Assembly (NCBI RefSeq): GCF_039729195.1
Contig: NZ_CP155796.1
Location: forward strand, 1,550,001 to 1,614,000
Direction: 5' to 3'
Source of the DNA: Mycobacterium sp. DL
GTDB lineage: Bacteria > Actinomycetota > Actinomycetes > Mycobacteriales > Mycobacteriaceae
DNA: 64,000 nucleotides
Numbering within the stretch: position 1 is the first letter of the stretch; each line of letters opens with the position of its first letter. Shown here piece after piece: positions 49,621 to 59,370 of this stretch. The notes below the pieces were generated by a model that ran no database searches, was not told where the DNA came from, and saw only the letters and a list, made by a program, of their open reading frames with translations. A program made the translations under genes and the position numbers.

Positions 49621-51543
49621 TTATCCACAGGCAGATGCCGATCGCCCACCCAGATGTCGGGCGAGGAAACGCTCGAGAGTGCTGTACAGCTCGATGTTGC
49701 TGTCCGGATTGATGAACCAGTGCCCCTCGGTCTTGTTCAGCAGGTACTCGACCTGCGCGCCGCGGGAGCGGAGCGCCTCGACGATGCGGTCGGAGTGGCG
49801 GCGGTCGACACGAACATCATTGGCACCGTGGATCAGCAGCACCGGTGCCGTGATGTCGTCGACCCGGCTGACGGGGGACCGGGCACCCATGTCGGCCGCC
49901 TGGCGGGGATCGTCCGGGTCACCGATGTAGCGCAGGTAGCTGTTCTCGACACTGCGCTTGGCGAAGGGAACAACAGACTCGACCAGGTCGACGAGGTCGG
50001 ACATCCCGGTGTAACTGATCGCCGCGGCGAACCGGTCGGGGGTGAACGCGGCCCCGACGAGCGCGGCGTAACCGCCGTAAGAGCAGCCGTAGATCGCGAC
50101 CCGGTCCGGGTCGGTGTAGCCGCGCCCGATGGCCCAGTCGAGGGCGTCGATGAGGTCGTCGTGCATCCGTCCGGCGAACTGCCCGATCGCGGCCTGGGTG
50201 TGGGCCTTGCCGTAGCCGGTCGAACCCCGAAAGTTGACCTGCAGCACCGCGTATCCGCGGTTGGCCAGAAGCTGGACCTCCGGGTCGAAGCACCAGCTGT
50301 CGCGGTACCACGGACCGCCGTGCACCAGCAGCACGGTCGGGAGGTCGTGTGGTTCGAGTCCGACCGGCAGCGTGATGTGGCAGGGCAGGGTCAGCCCGTC
50401 GCGCGCGGTCAGGCTGATCGGGGTCACCGGGGCCAGCTGTTGCGGGTCGAGGTGAGCGAACGGCCTGAAGAGTCGCCGCGCGTGGCCCGTGGCGTGGTCG
50501 TAGAACCATGTGACACCGGGATCGCGGTCGTGGGTGAAGTCCACCACCCATCGCTGCGCCGTGGCATCGCAGGACACGTGCGCCAGATCGCCGTCGGACA
50601 ACTCCTCGAGCCGCGGCAGCACCGCGGCGAAGTGGGGGTCGAGCGTGTGGATCTCCTGACGCGCTCCGAGGTATCGGGCGCCGAGTAGTTCCCCGGTGCC
50701 CGGGTGCAGGATCAGCGACGACGGAAAACGCGGATCGGCCTCGGGGCGCGGTGTGTCCAGGTCGAACACCGGGTGGCTGTCCACCCCGATCTGCTCGCCC
50801 GTGGTCAGGTCGACCCGGACCAGACGGGTGCGGTCCGAACCGCGTGACGAGCCGATCCACAGTCCGTTCCCGTCGGGGGTCAGCGCGGCCGGATTCACGC
50901 CGAACATGGCGTCGGCGCCGGCGAACCGGCTGATCGGGAGCCGGTGGCCCCTGATCCACTCCGAGAGCGCATGGTCACCGCCGTCCTCCATGGTGAAGAC
51001 CAGCAGCCGGTCCGGGGTGCGCAGCCAGGACTGCACGTCACCGGGGTTCTCCGCGATCAGGGTCAGCCGGCCGGTCGCGAGGTCGAGTTCGTACAGGTCG
51101 GCGACGTCACGGCGGCGCTTGTTGAGCTGCACAAAAGCCGTCCCGGGTCGGTCCGGCGGGAGTTGCACCCCCAACAACCGCACGCCGTCAAAGGGAGTCA
51201 GATCGACCGTGGGCTCGTCCGGGTGGTGCGGGTCGGCGCGATGGAGATGCCAATTCTCGTCGCCATCGGTGTCCTGTTGGAACAGTAGGTAACCGCCCGC
51301 GGTGGACCAGAAGAAGGCCTCGATGTTGCGCCGGGTTTCGGAGGTGATGCGCTGGGCGTCAACGTCTTTCGCGTCGTCTGAGACGGACCAGTCCGAGTCC
51401 ACAGCACGGATGAACACGTTCAGTCGACCGCGCCATGGGGCGAGGTAGGCGACCTTGGTCCCATCGGGGGACAGGAGGGCTCGGCTCCGGGTGGGGAGTC
51501 CAAAAAGCTCGTCGACAGCGATCAACGTCGGCGGGGCGGTCAT
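49621..51543 (-). CDS. S9-family prolyl oligopeptidase-like hydrolase
   Basis: A 640-residue cytosolic serine hydrolase. The N-terminal two-thirds is a beta-propeller-like region; the C-terminal alpha/beta-hydrolase domain has the nucleophile in GCSYGGYAALV (S488), the acid in LIHGANDVRVDRRHSDR and the histidine in KTEGHWF. The layout fits acylaminoacyl- or dipeptidyl-peptidases of family S9. No signal peptide is seen. Its stop is 16 nt from the VanW start codon on the same strand. Confidence 0.9.
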   Translation of the reverse strand: MTAPPTLIAVDELFGLPTRSRALLSPDGTKVAYLAPWRGRLNVFIRAVDSDWSVSDDAKDVDAQRITSETRRNIEAFFWSTAGGYLLFQQDTDGDENWHLHRADPHHPDEPTVDLTPFDGVRLLGVQLPPDRPGTAFVQLNKRRRDVADLYELDLATGRLTLIAENPGDVQSWLRTPDRLLVFTMEDGGDHALSEWIRGHRLPISRFAGADAMFGVNPAALTPDGNGLWIGSSRGSDRTRLVRVDLTTGEQIGVDSHPVFDLDTPRPEADPRFPSSLILHPGTGELLGARYLGARQEIHTLDPHFAAVLPRLEELSDGDLAHVSCDATAQRWVVDFTHDRDPGVTWFYDHATGHARRLFRPFAHLDPQQLAPVTPISLTARDGLTLPCHITLPVGLEPHDLPTVLLVHGGPWYRDSWCFDPEVQLLANRGYAVLQVNFRGSTGYGKAHTQAAIGQFAGRMHDDLIDALDWAIGRGYTDPDRVAIYGCSYGGYAALVGAAFTPDRFAAAISYTGMSDLVDLVESVVPFAKRSVENSYLRYIGDPDDPRQAADMGARSPVSRVDDITAPVLLIHGANDVRVDRRHSDRIVEALRSRGAQVEYLLNKTEGHWFINPDSNIELYSTLERFLARHLGGRSASACG

Positions 51544-51621
51544 GGTGGATCCTTACGGTGAGGGTTCGGTCATCCCTCAGTCCAACCCGTGACGTCGCGT
51601 CCTACTCAAGCGCTCTCGATG

Positions 51622-52812
51622 TCATGTCCCCACCTCGTTGGTCTTCACCGCAGGCAGGAAGGCCGACGAGACGAGCTGACCACGCAGCCGGCCGTTCGCC
51701 TGCCGGAATAGGCACGTCATTGCGGCGGCGGTGCCGCGGACATCGTCGCGGGCGGTCAGGTAGGTCCACCGGTGGGGCTCGGGCAATGCGAAGAAGCGCT
51801 CGAAGAAGCCCGGAACCTCATCCGGGGGCATCCGCAGCAGTGCCTCCAGGCCGATCCGCCGAAAGCGGTGGATCACTCGCGCGTCGAGCGGCCAGACGGT
51901 GTTGCGGGCTACGGCCAGGGCCTTTTCCGGGCCGTCCGACAGGTGTGTGGCCAGCGCGGCGGCCACCTGCGGCGCAAGCTGCAGGGACGCGGCCAGACTG
52001 AACCCGGTCGCCGGGTGGATCAACGGCGCGGCCGCACCGAACCCCAGCACACCCGGCCCGCCGTGGCGCGGATGATCCACCCGGAACGACACCTTCTCCG
52101 AGCGCGCGTCTGCGGGAGGTCGGACACCGTGATGGGCCAGCCGTGCGTGCAACCGTCGGCGCAGCGTCGGAAGCGGCAGCCCCGGCCGGCGTGCCAGCGA
52201 GGTTTCCTCGAGCAGCACCTGGCCGCCGCCGAGTGGCACGGCATAGAGGAACGTCGGCCAACCGGTCTCGCCGTGGTCGGTGCGCCAGTCCATGAACAGC
52301 GCCCCGGCGGAGTCCATCAACGGAGCCGCCGCTGCTTCGTCGACGATCAAGCCGTAGGCGGTCTGGCTGGCAGGCGTCCGGCCCGACGGGGTCGGGTCCA
52401 GAGGTCGTGCCCGGCCTCCGGCGTCGACGACAACCGAGGCCCGCAGGTGCGAACCATCGCTCAACGCAACGACGCCGGCCTGCGGCGACCCGACCGCACG
52501 CCCGGTGTGGATCTGCACCCCGGTCAACCGGTCAGCGAGGTGCGCACGCAGGGCGGGCACATCCATGACGGCGTAGTCCCAGCCCAGCTGGTGTTCGGTC
52601 AGGGCGATCGCCCGACCGGGGGTGCGGGCCGCGACCACCGACGCCGGCAGATCCGCGGGAAGTTCCCGGCTCCACATCCCGTACGTCGCCGTCCACGGCT
52701 GATCCGGAGACGGGTCGAGCAGGCCGGTGGCCAGCCCGAGTCGCGCACACGACCCCGCCAACGCCATCCCTGCGGGTCCGCCCCCGACCACCAGCACGTC
52801 CATTTGTCCCAT
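51622..52812 (-). CDS. Lycopene cyclase (CrtY/CrtL type)
   Basis: A 396-residue flavoprotein-like cyclase. The dinucleotide loop VLVVGGGPAGMALAGSCARLG begins right after the start; then WDYAVMDVPALRAHL, SVVVDAAGGRARPLD-type region, and the cyclase signature PTFLYAVPLGGGQVLLEET. It should add beta-rings to lycopene. ATG at 52812 is chosen (GACGAGG upstream); ATG at 52803 is possible, while the frame open to 52917 is not family-like. No other carotenoid gene lies in the window, so it acts with enzymes encoded elsewhere. Confidence 0.85.
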   Translation of the reverse strand: MGQMDVLVVGGGPAGMALAGSCARLGLATGLLDPSPDQPWTATYGMWSRELPADLPASVVAARTPGRAIALTEHQLGWDYAVMDVPALRAHLADRLTGVQIHTGRAVGSPQAGVVALSDGSHLRASVVVDAGGRARPLDPTPSGRTPASQTAYGLIVDEAAAAPLMDSAGALFMDWRTDHGETGWPTFLYAVPLGGGQVLLEETSLARRPGLPLPTLRRRLHARLAHHGVRPPADARSEKVSFRVDHPRHGGPGVLGFGAAAPLIHPATGFSLAASLQLAPQVAAALATHLSDGPEKALAVARNTVWPLDARVIHRFRRIGLEALLRMPPDEVPGFFERFFALPEPHRWTYLTARDDVRGTAAAMTCLFRQANGRLRGQLVSSAFLPAVKTNEVGT

Positions 52813-52895
52813 CGTGCCTCGTCCTGCGGACGAACTCGTGCGGCCCTGCTGCTTCGGCGCGGCCGCGGTGGATCGACACTCGCTAGTCTCGTCCC

Positions 52896-53402
52896 GTGCG
52901 CATCTACGTCCCCGCAACCCTGGCCATGCTCCAGCAGCTGGTCGCCGACGGATCGCTGCGCCCGGTCAACGGCACCGCGTTCGCACTGACCCCGACGCTG
53001 CGCGAGGCGTATTCCGACGGTGACGAGGACGAACTGGCCGACGTGGCGTTGCGGGAGGCGGCCCTGGCGTCCCTGCGACTGCTCGGCGACACCAACCCCG
53101 ACGGCGGACTCCCGTCACGACGCGCGGTGTTCGAAGCCGACGTCGACGACGACGACGTCACCCTGCGGCCCGATCTGGACGACGCCGTGGTGCGGCTGGC
53201 CGGGGTGGTGGCACTCGGCACGGTGATCGCCGCCTACGTCGACACCGCCGCTGCCGAGCCTGCGGTGCTGGCCGCCGTCGAGGTGGTCGACGCCGCGGAT
53301 CTGGGGGACGAGGACGCCGAGCTGACGGTCGGTGACGCCCAGGACCACGACTTGGCGTGGTATGCGCCACAGGAGCTGCCATTTCTGCTGGACCTGCTGT
53401 GA
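52896..53402 (+). CDS. DUF6912 / Rv3231c-like protein
   Basis: A 168-residue acidic actinobacterial protein of unknown function, starting RIYVPATLAMLQQLVADGSL and ending DHDLAWYAPQELPFLLDLL. It matches my memory of Rv3231c. No motif suggests catalysis. GTG at 52896. It marks the return to conserved gene order after the accessory block, and is followed by the desaturase genes. Confidence 0.82.
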   Translation: MRIYVPATLAMLQQLVADGSLRPVNGTAFALTPTLREAYSDGDEDELADVALREAALASLRLLGDTNPDGGLPSRRAVFEADVDDDDVTLRPDLDDAVVRLAGVVALGTVIAAYVDTAAAEPAVLAAVEVVDAADLGDEDAELTVGDAQDHDLAWYAPQELPFLLDLL

Positions 53403-53426
53403 GGGGCTGGATACGACTCCGTAACT

Positions 53427-53461
53427 TACGGTACCGTAGGTAGGCGTTTACGGAACCCGTA
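53427..53461 (+). promoter_or_regulatory. Palindromic operators before the ferredoxin reductase gene
   Basis: TACGGTACCGTA (53427-53438) is a perfect 12-bp palindrome and TACGG-AAC-CCGTA (53449-53461) is a 5-3-5 inverted repeat. Matching sites stand before desA3 (54660-54688). A fatty-acid-responsive repressor (TetR class, as DesT is for desaturases in Pseudomonas) is a reasonable guess, but the binding protein is not in the window. Confidence 0.68.
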
Positions 53462-53487
53462 GGCACTCATTCCGGGCAGGAGCCGTC

Positions 53488-54642
53488 ATGGCCAAGAACA
53501 CCATCAAGACCACGGCCAAGGTCGCCGACACCGTCCGGCCCACCGTCGCCGGTGCCACCCATCACCCGGGCTGGCACATGCTGCGCACCATCGCCGGCCG
53601 AATCACCACGCCGCTGCTGCCCGACGACTATCTCAAGCTCGCAAACCCGCTGTGGTCCGCCCGCGAGTTGCGCGGCAAGGTGGTCGAGGTGCGCCGGGAA
53701 ACCGTCGACTCGGCCACCCTGGTCATCAAGCCCGGCTGGGGGTTCTCGTTCGACTACCAGGCGGGTCAGTACGTCGGCATCGGCCTGCTGGTCGATGGAC
53801 GCTGGCGCTGGCGGTCGTATTCACTGACCAGTGTTCCGGAAGAGCGCCTGGCCCGCAGCAGGGGCTCGCGCACCATCACGATCACCGTCAAGGCCATGCC
53901 CGAGGGTTTTCTGTCGACCCACCTGGTCGGCGGGGTCGAACCCGGCACGATCGTGAGACTCGCTGCGCCGCAAGGCAATTTCGTGATGCCGGACCCGGCG
54001 CCGGCGTCGGTGTTGTTCCTCACCGCAGGTTCGGGCATCACGCCGGTGATCTCGATGCTGCGCACATTGGCCCGCCGCGGCCAGCTCGGCGACGTCGTGC
54101 ATGTGCATTCGGCGCCGACGGAATCCGACGTGCTGTTCGCCGAGGAGCTTTCACAGCTGACGAATCGGCACGACGGTTATAAGCTGACGGTTCGCGCCAC
54201 CCGCACCGAAGGCCGGCTTGATCTCGCCCGCCTCGCCGAGGTGGTTCCCGATTGGCGGGAGCGTCAGACCTGGGCGTGTGGACCGGAGGCGATGCTCGGC
54301 TCCGCGGAGCGGACCTGGGTGGCGGCCGGCATCGCCGACAACCTGCATCTGGAGAGGTTTGCCGCCGCGCGCACCGCGGTACACGGAAGCGGCGGCACGG
54401 TCGAGTTCGCACGCGCGGGCAAGACGACCACCGTGGACGCAGCGACATCGTTGATGGATGCCGGCGAAGCGGCCGGCGTGCAGATGCCGTTCGGCTGCCG
54501 AATGGGAATCTGCCAGTCGTGCGTGGTGGGCCTGCTCAAGGGGCACGTGCGCGACCTGCGCACCGGGGTCGAACACGAACCCGGCACCCGCGTGCAGACC
54601 TGCATCTCTGCCGCATCGGGCGACTGTGTGCTCGACGCATAA
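53488..54642 (+). CDS. Ferredoxin reductase, desaturase electron donor (Rv3230c-like)
   Basis: A 384-residue flavodoxin-reductase-type protein with a C-terminal plant-type [2Fe-2S] domain. FAD-binding [12 protein letters not shown](P)-binding [17 protein letters not shown], and cluster cysteines in [11 protein letters not shown] and VQTC. It passes electrons from NADPH to the DesA3 acyl-CoA delta-9 desaturase encoded next, as shown for Rv3230c-Rv3229c in M. tuberculosis. ATG at 53488. The palindromic operators before it are repeated before desA3. Confidence 0.94.
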   Translation: MAKNTIKTTAKVADTVRPTVAGATHHPGWHMLRTIAGRITTPLLPDDYLKLANPLWSARELRGKVVEVRRETVDSATLVIKPGWGFSFDYQAGQYVGIGLLVDGRWRWRSYSLTSVPEERLARSRGSRTITITVKAMPEGFLSTHLVGGVEPGTIVRLAAPQGNFVMPDPAPASVLFLTAGSGITPVISMLRTLARRGQLGDVVHVHSAPTESDVLFAEELSQLTNRHDGYKLTVRATRTEGRLDLARLAEVVPDWRERQTWACGPEAMLGSAERTWVAAGIADNLHLERFAAARTAVHGSGGTVEFARAGKTTTVDAATSLMDAGEAAGVQMPFGCRMGICQSCVVGLLKGHVRDLRTGVEHEPGTRVQTCISAASGDCVLDA

Positions 54643-54659
54643 CATTTACTGGGTAGTAA

Positions 54660-54688
54660 CCTACGATTACGTAGGTTACGGTAGCGTA
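54660..54688 (+). promoter_or_regulatory. Palindromic operators before desA3
   Basis: CCTACG-ATTA-CGTAGG (54660-54675) is a 6-4-6 inverted repeat and TACGGTAGCGTA (54677-54688) is a near-palindrome sharing the TACGGTA half of the site at 53427. They lie 24-52 nt before the desA3 start, where they would overlap a promoter. Confidence 0.68.
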
Positions 54689-54711
54689 GGTACCTCGAGA
54701 GGAGGCTGACC

Positions 54712-55971
54712 ATGGCAATCACCGACGTACCCGAATTCGTCCACCTGACGGACGCGGACATCGACAACCTGGCGCACGAACTGGATGCGATCCGCCAAGA
54801 CATCGAAGACTCCCGCGGCGCGCGCGACGCGCGCTACATCCGCCGCACCATCGGTTTCCAGCGCGCGCTGGAGGTGGCAGGCCGGTTGATGCTGGCGGGC
54901 AGCTCCAAGCGCTCGTACTGGTGGGCCGGCACCGCAACACTGGGCGTGGCCAAGATCATCGAGAACATGGAGATCGGCCACAACGTCATGCACGGCCAGT
55001 GGGACTGGATGAACGACCCGGAGATCCATTCCTCCACGTGGGAATGGGACATGAGCGGCGCGTCCAAGCATTGGCGGTTCACTCACAACTTCATGCACCA
55101 CAAGTACACCAACATCCTCGGCATGGACGACGACGTCGGCTACGGGGTCATCCGGGTGACGCGCGACCAGAGGTGGAAGCCGGCCAATCTCTACGGCAAC
55201 CTCCTGTTCAACACGCTGCTGGCGATCGGCTTCGAATGGGGCGTCGGACTGCAGCACCTGGAGCTCGGCAAGATATTCCAGGGCCGCGACGACCGGAAGG
55301 CCACGCTCGAGCGCGTCAAGGAGTTCGGCGTCAAGGCCGGCCATCAGGTGGCCAAGGACTACGTCGTCTACCCCGCACTGACCTCGCTGTCACCGGGCGC
55401 GACGTTCACCTCCACACTGAAGGCCAACGCGGTGGCCAACGTCATCCGCAACGTGTGGGCCAACGCCGTGATCTTCTGCGGTCACTTCCCCGACGGCGCA
55501 GAGAAATTCACCAAGACCGACATGATCGGCGAGTCGCGGGGGCAGTGGTACCTGCGGCAGATGCTCGGAAGCGCGAACTTCGAGAACGGGCCGGCACTGC
55601 GCTTCATGAGCGGCAACCTCTGCTACCAGATCGAGCATCACCTGTACCCGGACCTGCCCAGCAACCGGCTGCACGAGATCTCGTTCCGGGTCAAGGAGAT
55701 CTGCGACAAGTACGACCTGCCCTACACCACGGGATCCTTCCTGGTGCAGTACGGCAAGTCGTGGCGGACCATCGCCAAACTGTCTCTGCCCGACCGGTTC
55801 CTGCGCGACACCGCCGACGATGCACCCGAGACGCGCAGCGAGCGGATGTTCGCCGAACTGGATTCGGGCGAGCGGCGTGGTCTGAAGTCGGCCATCGCCG
55901 CGGTGCGGGCACGACGCCGCGCCAAAGCGGTTCAGAAGGCTACGGCCAAGCGCGACGACCTGGCCGCGTAG
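54712..55971 (+). CDS. desA3: Acyl-CoA delta-9 desaturase DesA3
   Basis: Membrane di-iron desaturase making oleoyl-CoA from stearoyl-CoA. The 419 residues contain the three histidine boxes: IGHNVMHGQ, THNFMHHKYTN and QIEHHLYPDLPSN, with hydrophobic segments between them and a basic C-terminus (AAVRARRRAKAVQKATAKRD). ATG at 54712 follows GAGAGGAGG. It works with the preceding reductase. Corresponds to Rv3229c, the target of isoxyl in M. tuberculosis. Confidence 0.95.
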   Translation: MAITDVPEFVHLTDADIDNLAHELDAIRQDIEDSRGARDARYIRRTIGFQRALEVAGRLMLAGSSKRSYWWAGTATLGVAKIIENMEIGHNVMHGQWDWMNDPEIHSSTWEWDMSGASKHWRFTHNFMHHKYTNILGMDDDVGYGVIRVTRDQRWKPANLYGNLLFNTLLAIGFEWGVGLQHLELGKIFQGRDDRKATLERVKEFGVKAGHQVAKDYVVYPALTSLSPGATFTSTLKANAVANVIRNVWANAVIFCGHFPDGAEKFTKTDMIGESRGQWYLRQMLGSANFENGPALRFMSGNLCYQIEHHLYPDLPSNRLHEISFRVKEICDKYDLPYTTGSFLVQYGKSWRTIAKLSLPDRFLRDTADDAPETRSERMFAELDSGERRGLKSAIAAVRARRRAKAVQKATAKRDDLAA

Positions 55972-55986
55972 CTGCCTTTCGTTGAA

Positions 55987-56035
55987 ACTGCGCTGAGGGC
56001 GGGGACTACTCGTAGTTCCCCGCCCTCAGCGCAGT
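55987..56035. terminator. Bidirectional hairpin between desA3 and aldo-keto reductase
   Basis: Arms 55987-56005 (ACTGCGCTGAGGGCGGGGA) and 56017-56035 are exact complements over 19 bp with an 11-nt loop. It lies between convergent stops at 55971 and 56044. The stem resembles the family C palindromes (13444 and 30834). Confidence 0.72.
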
Positions 56036-56043
56036 ATCGATGC

Positions 56044-56904
56044 TCAGTCGGGCACGTAGTCGAACGTGTCCGGGTTGGGTCCGATGCGGCCGTCCTCACC
56101 CTTGTCCAGAGCGTTGATCGCGTCGAAGTCCTCGGCGCCGAGCTCGAAGTCGAACAGGGCGAAGTTGTCCTTGATGCGTTGCAGCGTCACCGATTTCGGG
56201 AACACGATGTCGCCGCGCTCGATATGCCACCGCAACACCACCTGCGCCGGTGACTTTCCGGTCGCCTCGGCGATCCGGGCGACGGCGGGATCGTCGAGCA
56301 CCTTGCCCTGTGCGATCGGCGACCACGCCTCAGTCGCGATTCTGTGCTGCTGACCGTACTCACGAACCGCGTTGTTCGCGAAGTACGGATGCACCTCGAT
56401 CTGGTTCACCGCGGGGACCGTGCCGGTTTCCTCGGCGAGCCGCTGCAGATGGGCGACCTGGAAGTTCGACACCCCGATGCTGCGTGCGCGACCGTCTTTC
56501 TTGAACTCCTCCAACGTCTTCCACGTCGAGACGAAGTCACCGTCGTAGAGCGTGGGCAGCGGCCAGTGGATCAGGAACAGGTCGACATACGAATCGTCAC
56601 CGTCGAATCCCAGCGCCGACAGCGTCTGGTCGAAGGCCCGTCGGGCGTCGTCCGGCTTGTGGAAACCGTTGTTCAGCTTGCTGGTGACGTACACCTCGCT
56701 CCGGTCGACACCGGAGTCCCGGATGCCGTCGCCGACACCCTTCTCGTTCTGGTACATCTCCGCGGTGTCGATGTGGCGGTAGCCGATGTCGAGTGCCGTC
56801 TTCACCGCAGACGCGGTCTCCTCCGGCGGGATCTGGAACACACCGAAACCCAGCTGGGGAATCTGCGTGCCGTCGTTCAGATCGATCATGGGGATATGGG
56901 TCAT
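56044..56904 (-). CDS. Aldo-keto reductase (2,5-diketo-D-gluconate reductase-like)
   Basis: A 286-residue AKR5-type enzyme, NADPH-dependent carbonyl reductase. Catalytic tetrad: Asp/Tyr in HIDTAEMYQNE, Lys in VTSKLNN, His in FLIHWPLP; cofactor-binding IVFPKSVTLQRIKDN near the end. The related mycobacterial enzyme (Rv2971) detoxifies dicarbonyls. Convergent with desA3 and separated from it by a 19-bp hairpin. Confidence 0.92.
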   Translation of the reverse strand: MTHIPMIDLNDGTQIPQLGFGVFQIPPEETASAVKTALDIGYRHIDTAEMYQNEKGVGDGIRDSGVDRSEVYVTSKLNNGFHKPDDARRAFDQTLSALGFDGDDSYVDLFLIHWPLPTLYDGDFVSTWKTLEEFKKDGRARSIGVSNFQVAHLQRLAEETGTVPAVNQIEVHPYFANNAVREYGQQHRIATEAWSPIAQGKVLDDPAVARIAEATGKSPAQVVLRWHIERGDIVFPKSVTLQRIKDNFALFDFELGAEDFDAINALDKGEDGRIGPNPDTFDYVPD

Positions 56905-56977
56905 ACCAGTTCACCTTTCCGTGTCCTTCGCCGTGAGCGTGCCCGGTGGGCAGTCGCTGCAAACCACGCCGTTCTGT

Positions 56978-57958
56978 TCACCCTTCGCGCATCGCCACCA
57001 ACAGCCGCCGGGCGGCGCCGACCCGTCCGGCGGCCGGCCCCGTCAATGCGTCGAGCGCACATTCCGGGTCTGCCGGCGGCCCCATGTGGCCGCACCCCCG
57101 CGGGCAGTCGGCGATCGCTTCGGCCAGGTCGGAGAACGCCAACATCACATCGTCGGGAGCGATGTGCGCCAGACCGAACGACCGGATTCCCGGTGTGTCG
57201 ATCACCCAGCCGCCGAAGCTCAGCGGCAGCGCCACCGACTGGGTCGAGGTGTGCCTGCCCCTGCCGATGTCGGTCACCGCGCCGATCGCCCGCTCCGCCT
57301 CGGGGACAAGGCGATTGACCAGCGTGGACTTACCCACCCCGGAATGCCCCAGCATGGCGGTGACCTTGCCGGTCAGCACCGCCACCACCTCGTCGAGTTC
57401 GTCGCCGCGCCCGGCCGTGACGATCGTCAGATCGAGGTCGGCGAACTGAGCGGTGAACGACGTCGCCGATGCGAGATCGGTTTTGGTCAGGCACAGAATC
57501 GGAACCAGCCCGCCGGCGTAGGCGGCGATCAGCGCGCGTTCCACCAGGCCGGACCGCGGCGGGGGATCGGCCAGCGCCACCACGATCAGCAGCTGGTCGG
57601 CGTTGGCGACGAAGACCCGCTCGGACGGGTCGGTGTCATCGGCGGTGCGCCGCAACACTGTTCGGCGTTCGCCGCGGCGGACGATGCGGGCCAGGGTGTC
57701 GGTGCGGCCGGAGAGATCGCCGACGATGTCGACATCGTCACCGACCACGATCGGGGTGCGGCCCAACTCCCGGGCCCGCATCGCGGTCACCCGGCGGCCC
57801 GGGTCACGCCCGAGCACACAGCCCCACCGGCCCCGGTCCACGGCGACCACCATGGCCTCTTCGGCGTCGGCGTGCTCGGGGCGGGTCTTGGTCCGCGGCC
57901 GCGAGGTCCGGCCGGGACGCACCCGGACATCGGTCTCGTCGTACTCGCGAGGACTCAA
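56978..57958 (-). CDS. rsgA: Ribosome small-subunit GTPase RsgA
   Basis: Circularly permuted GTPase involved in late 30S assembly. OB-fold at the N-terminus, GTPase motifs in permuted order (G4 LCLTKTD, then G1 [10 protein letters not shown]3 DTPGI), and the C-terminal zinc knuckle CPRGCGHMG. The start is TTG at 57958, which overlaps the aroA stop (TTGA) and gives [20 protein letters not shown], 326 residues, fitting Rv3228. Transcribed after aroA. Confidence 0.93.
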   Translation of the reverse strand: MSPREYDETDVRVRPGRTSRPRTKTRPEHADAEEAMVVAVDRGRWGCVLGRDPGRRVTAMRARELGRTPIVVGDDVDIVGDLSGRTDTLARIVRRGERRTVLRRTADDTDPSERVFVANADQLLIVVALADPPPRSGLVERALIAAYAGGLVPILCLTKTDLASATSFTAQFADLDLTIVTAGRGDELDEVVAVLTGKVTAMLGHSGVGKSTLVNRLVPEAERAIGAVTDIGRGRHTSTQSVALPLSFGGWVIDTPGIRSFGLAHIAPDDVMLAFSDLAEAIADCPRGCGHMGPPADPECALDALTGPAAGRVGAARRLLVAMREG

Positions 57959-59262
57959 TCGCGGACCGTCAGGTCGTCGGTCTGACCGGCAAGCATGTCG
58001 GCCCACAGGTGCGGGAAGTCGGGCATCGTCTTGGCCGTGGTGCCGATGTCCTCGACCTCCACCCCGGGGACCCGCAGCCCGACGATCGCCCCCGCAGTCG
58101 CCATCCGGTGATCGGCGTAGGACCGCCACACGCCCGCGCGCATCGGTTGCGCGGTGATGGTCAACCCGTCCGGCGTCTCCTCGCACTCGCCGCCGAGGCG
58201 GTTGAGTTCGGTGCGCAACGCGGCCAGTCGATCGGTCTCGTGGCCACGCAGATGGGCGATGCCGCGCAGCCGCGACACCGATCCCGGCGTGGCGAGAGCG
58301 GCCAGCGCGGCCACCGACGGTGTCAGCTCCCCGACATCACGAAGGTCGACGTCGATGCCTTCGTAGGCTGTCGAGCCCTGCACTTCGAGATATGAATCAC
58401 CCTGCCGAACAACCGAACCGAGCTTCTTCAGAATCTTCAGGATGGTGTCGGCGGGCTGGGTGCTCACCGCGGGCCACCCCATGATCCGGACCGCGCCACC
58501 GCTGGCCACGGCGGCGGCCAGAAACGGCACCGCATTGGACAGGTCGGGCTCGATGACCCAGTGGCGTGGGGTGATCCGGCCGGGGGAGACCTGCCACCGG
58601 TCGGGTTGGGAGTCGTCGACCTCGACGCCGGCGTCGCGCAGCATCGACACCGTCATGGCCACGTGCGGCGCCGAGGGCACGGGTTCGCCGGTGTGCACGA
58701 CCGTCAGCCCCTCGGTGAACAATGCCCCCGAGAGCAGCATGCCCGACACGAACTGGGAAGACCCGGACGCGTCGATCTCGACCGTGCCACCGCGCACCGC
58801 CCCGTCGCCCCGGACGTCGAACGGCAGGCTGTCGCCCTCGACGCCCACACCGAGCCCGCGCAGCCCGTCGAGCAGCGGTGCGATCGGGCGCGCCCGGGCC
58901 TGCTCGTCACCGTCGAAGGTCACCGTCGCGGTGCCCAGGGCGGCCACCGGCGGCAGGAACCGCAGCACGGTGCCGGCCAGGCCGCAGTCGATGCGAACGC
59001 CGGGCTGCGGATCCAGCGTGCCGCTGACGGTGAGTTCGGTGGGGTCGGTATCGGAGGCCTCGATGCTGACGCCGAGCGCCTGCAGTGCGGCGATCATCAG
59101 GTCGGTGTCGCGGCTGCGCAGCGCCCCGCTGACCGTCGACGGACCCTGCGCGACCGCGAGCGCAGCGAGCACCAATGCCCGGTTGGTCTGCGACTTCGAC
59201 CCGGGCACCGTCACGGTCGCGTGCACGGGAGTTGCGGTCGTCGGTGCCGGCCAGGTGCTCAC
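57955..59262 (-). CDS. aroA: 3-phosphoshikimate 1-carboxyvinyltransferase (EPSP synthase)
   Basis: Sixth step of the shikimate pathway, joining phosphoenolpyruvate to shikimate-3-phosphate. The 435 residues show the class I motifs [19 protein letters not shown], then [37 protein letters not shown] and the C-terminal [20 protein letters not shown] start at 59262. It is co-transcribed with rsgA (4-nt overlap) and divergent from the SRAP gene. Corresponds to Rv3227. Confidence 0.95.
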   Translation of the reverse strand: MSTWPAPTTATPVHATVTVPGSKSQTNRALVLAALAVAQGPSTVSGALRSRDTDLMIAALQALGVSIEASDTDPTELTVSGTLDPQPGVRIDCGLAGTVLRFLPPVAALGTATVTFDGDEQARARPIAPLLDGLRGLGVGVEGDSLPFDVRGDGAVRGGTVEIDASGSSQFVSGMLLSGALFTEGLTVVHTGEPVPSAPHVAMTVSMLRDAGVEVDDSQPDRWQVSPGRITPRHWVIEPDLSNAVPFLAAAVASGGAVRIMGWPAVSTQPADTILKILKKLGSVVRQGDSYLEVQGSTAYEGIDVDLRDVGELTPSVAALAALATPGSVSRLRGIAHLRGHETDRLAALRTELNRLGGECEETPDGLTITAQPMRAGVWRSYADHRMATAGAIVGLRVPGVEVEDIGTTAKTMPDFPHLWADMLAGQTDDLTVRD

Positions 59263-59370
59263 GGGTTCCTATTCTTGCCTGTCGCCGATCTCCCGGTGAA
59301 TCCGGCGCGCACAAGCACCGTGGCGCCCGCGTTCTGCGCCCGATTCGCGGTGTCTGCCACCATGGAGATC

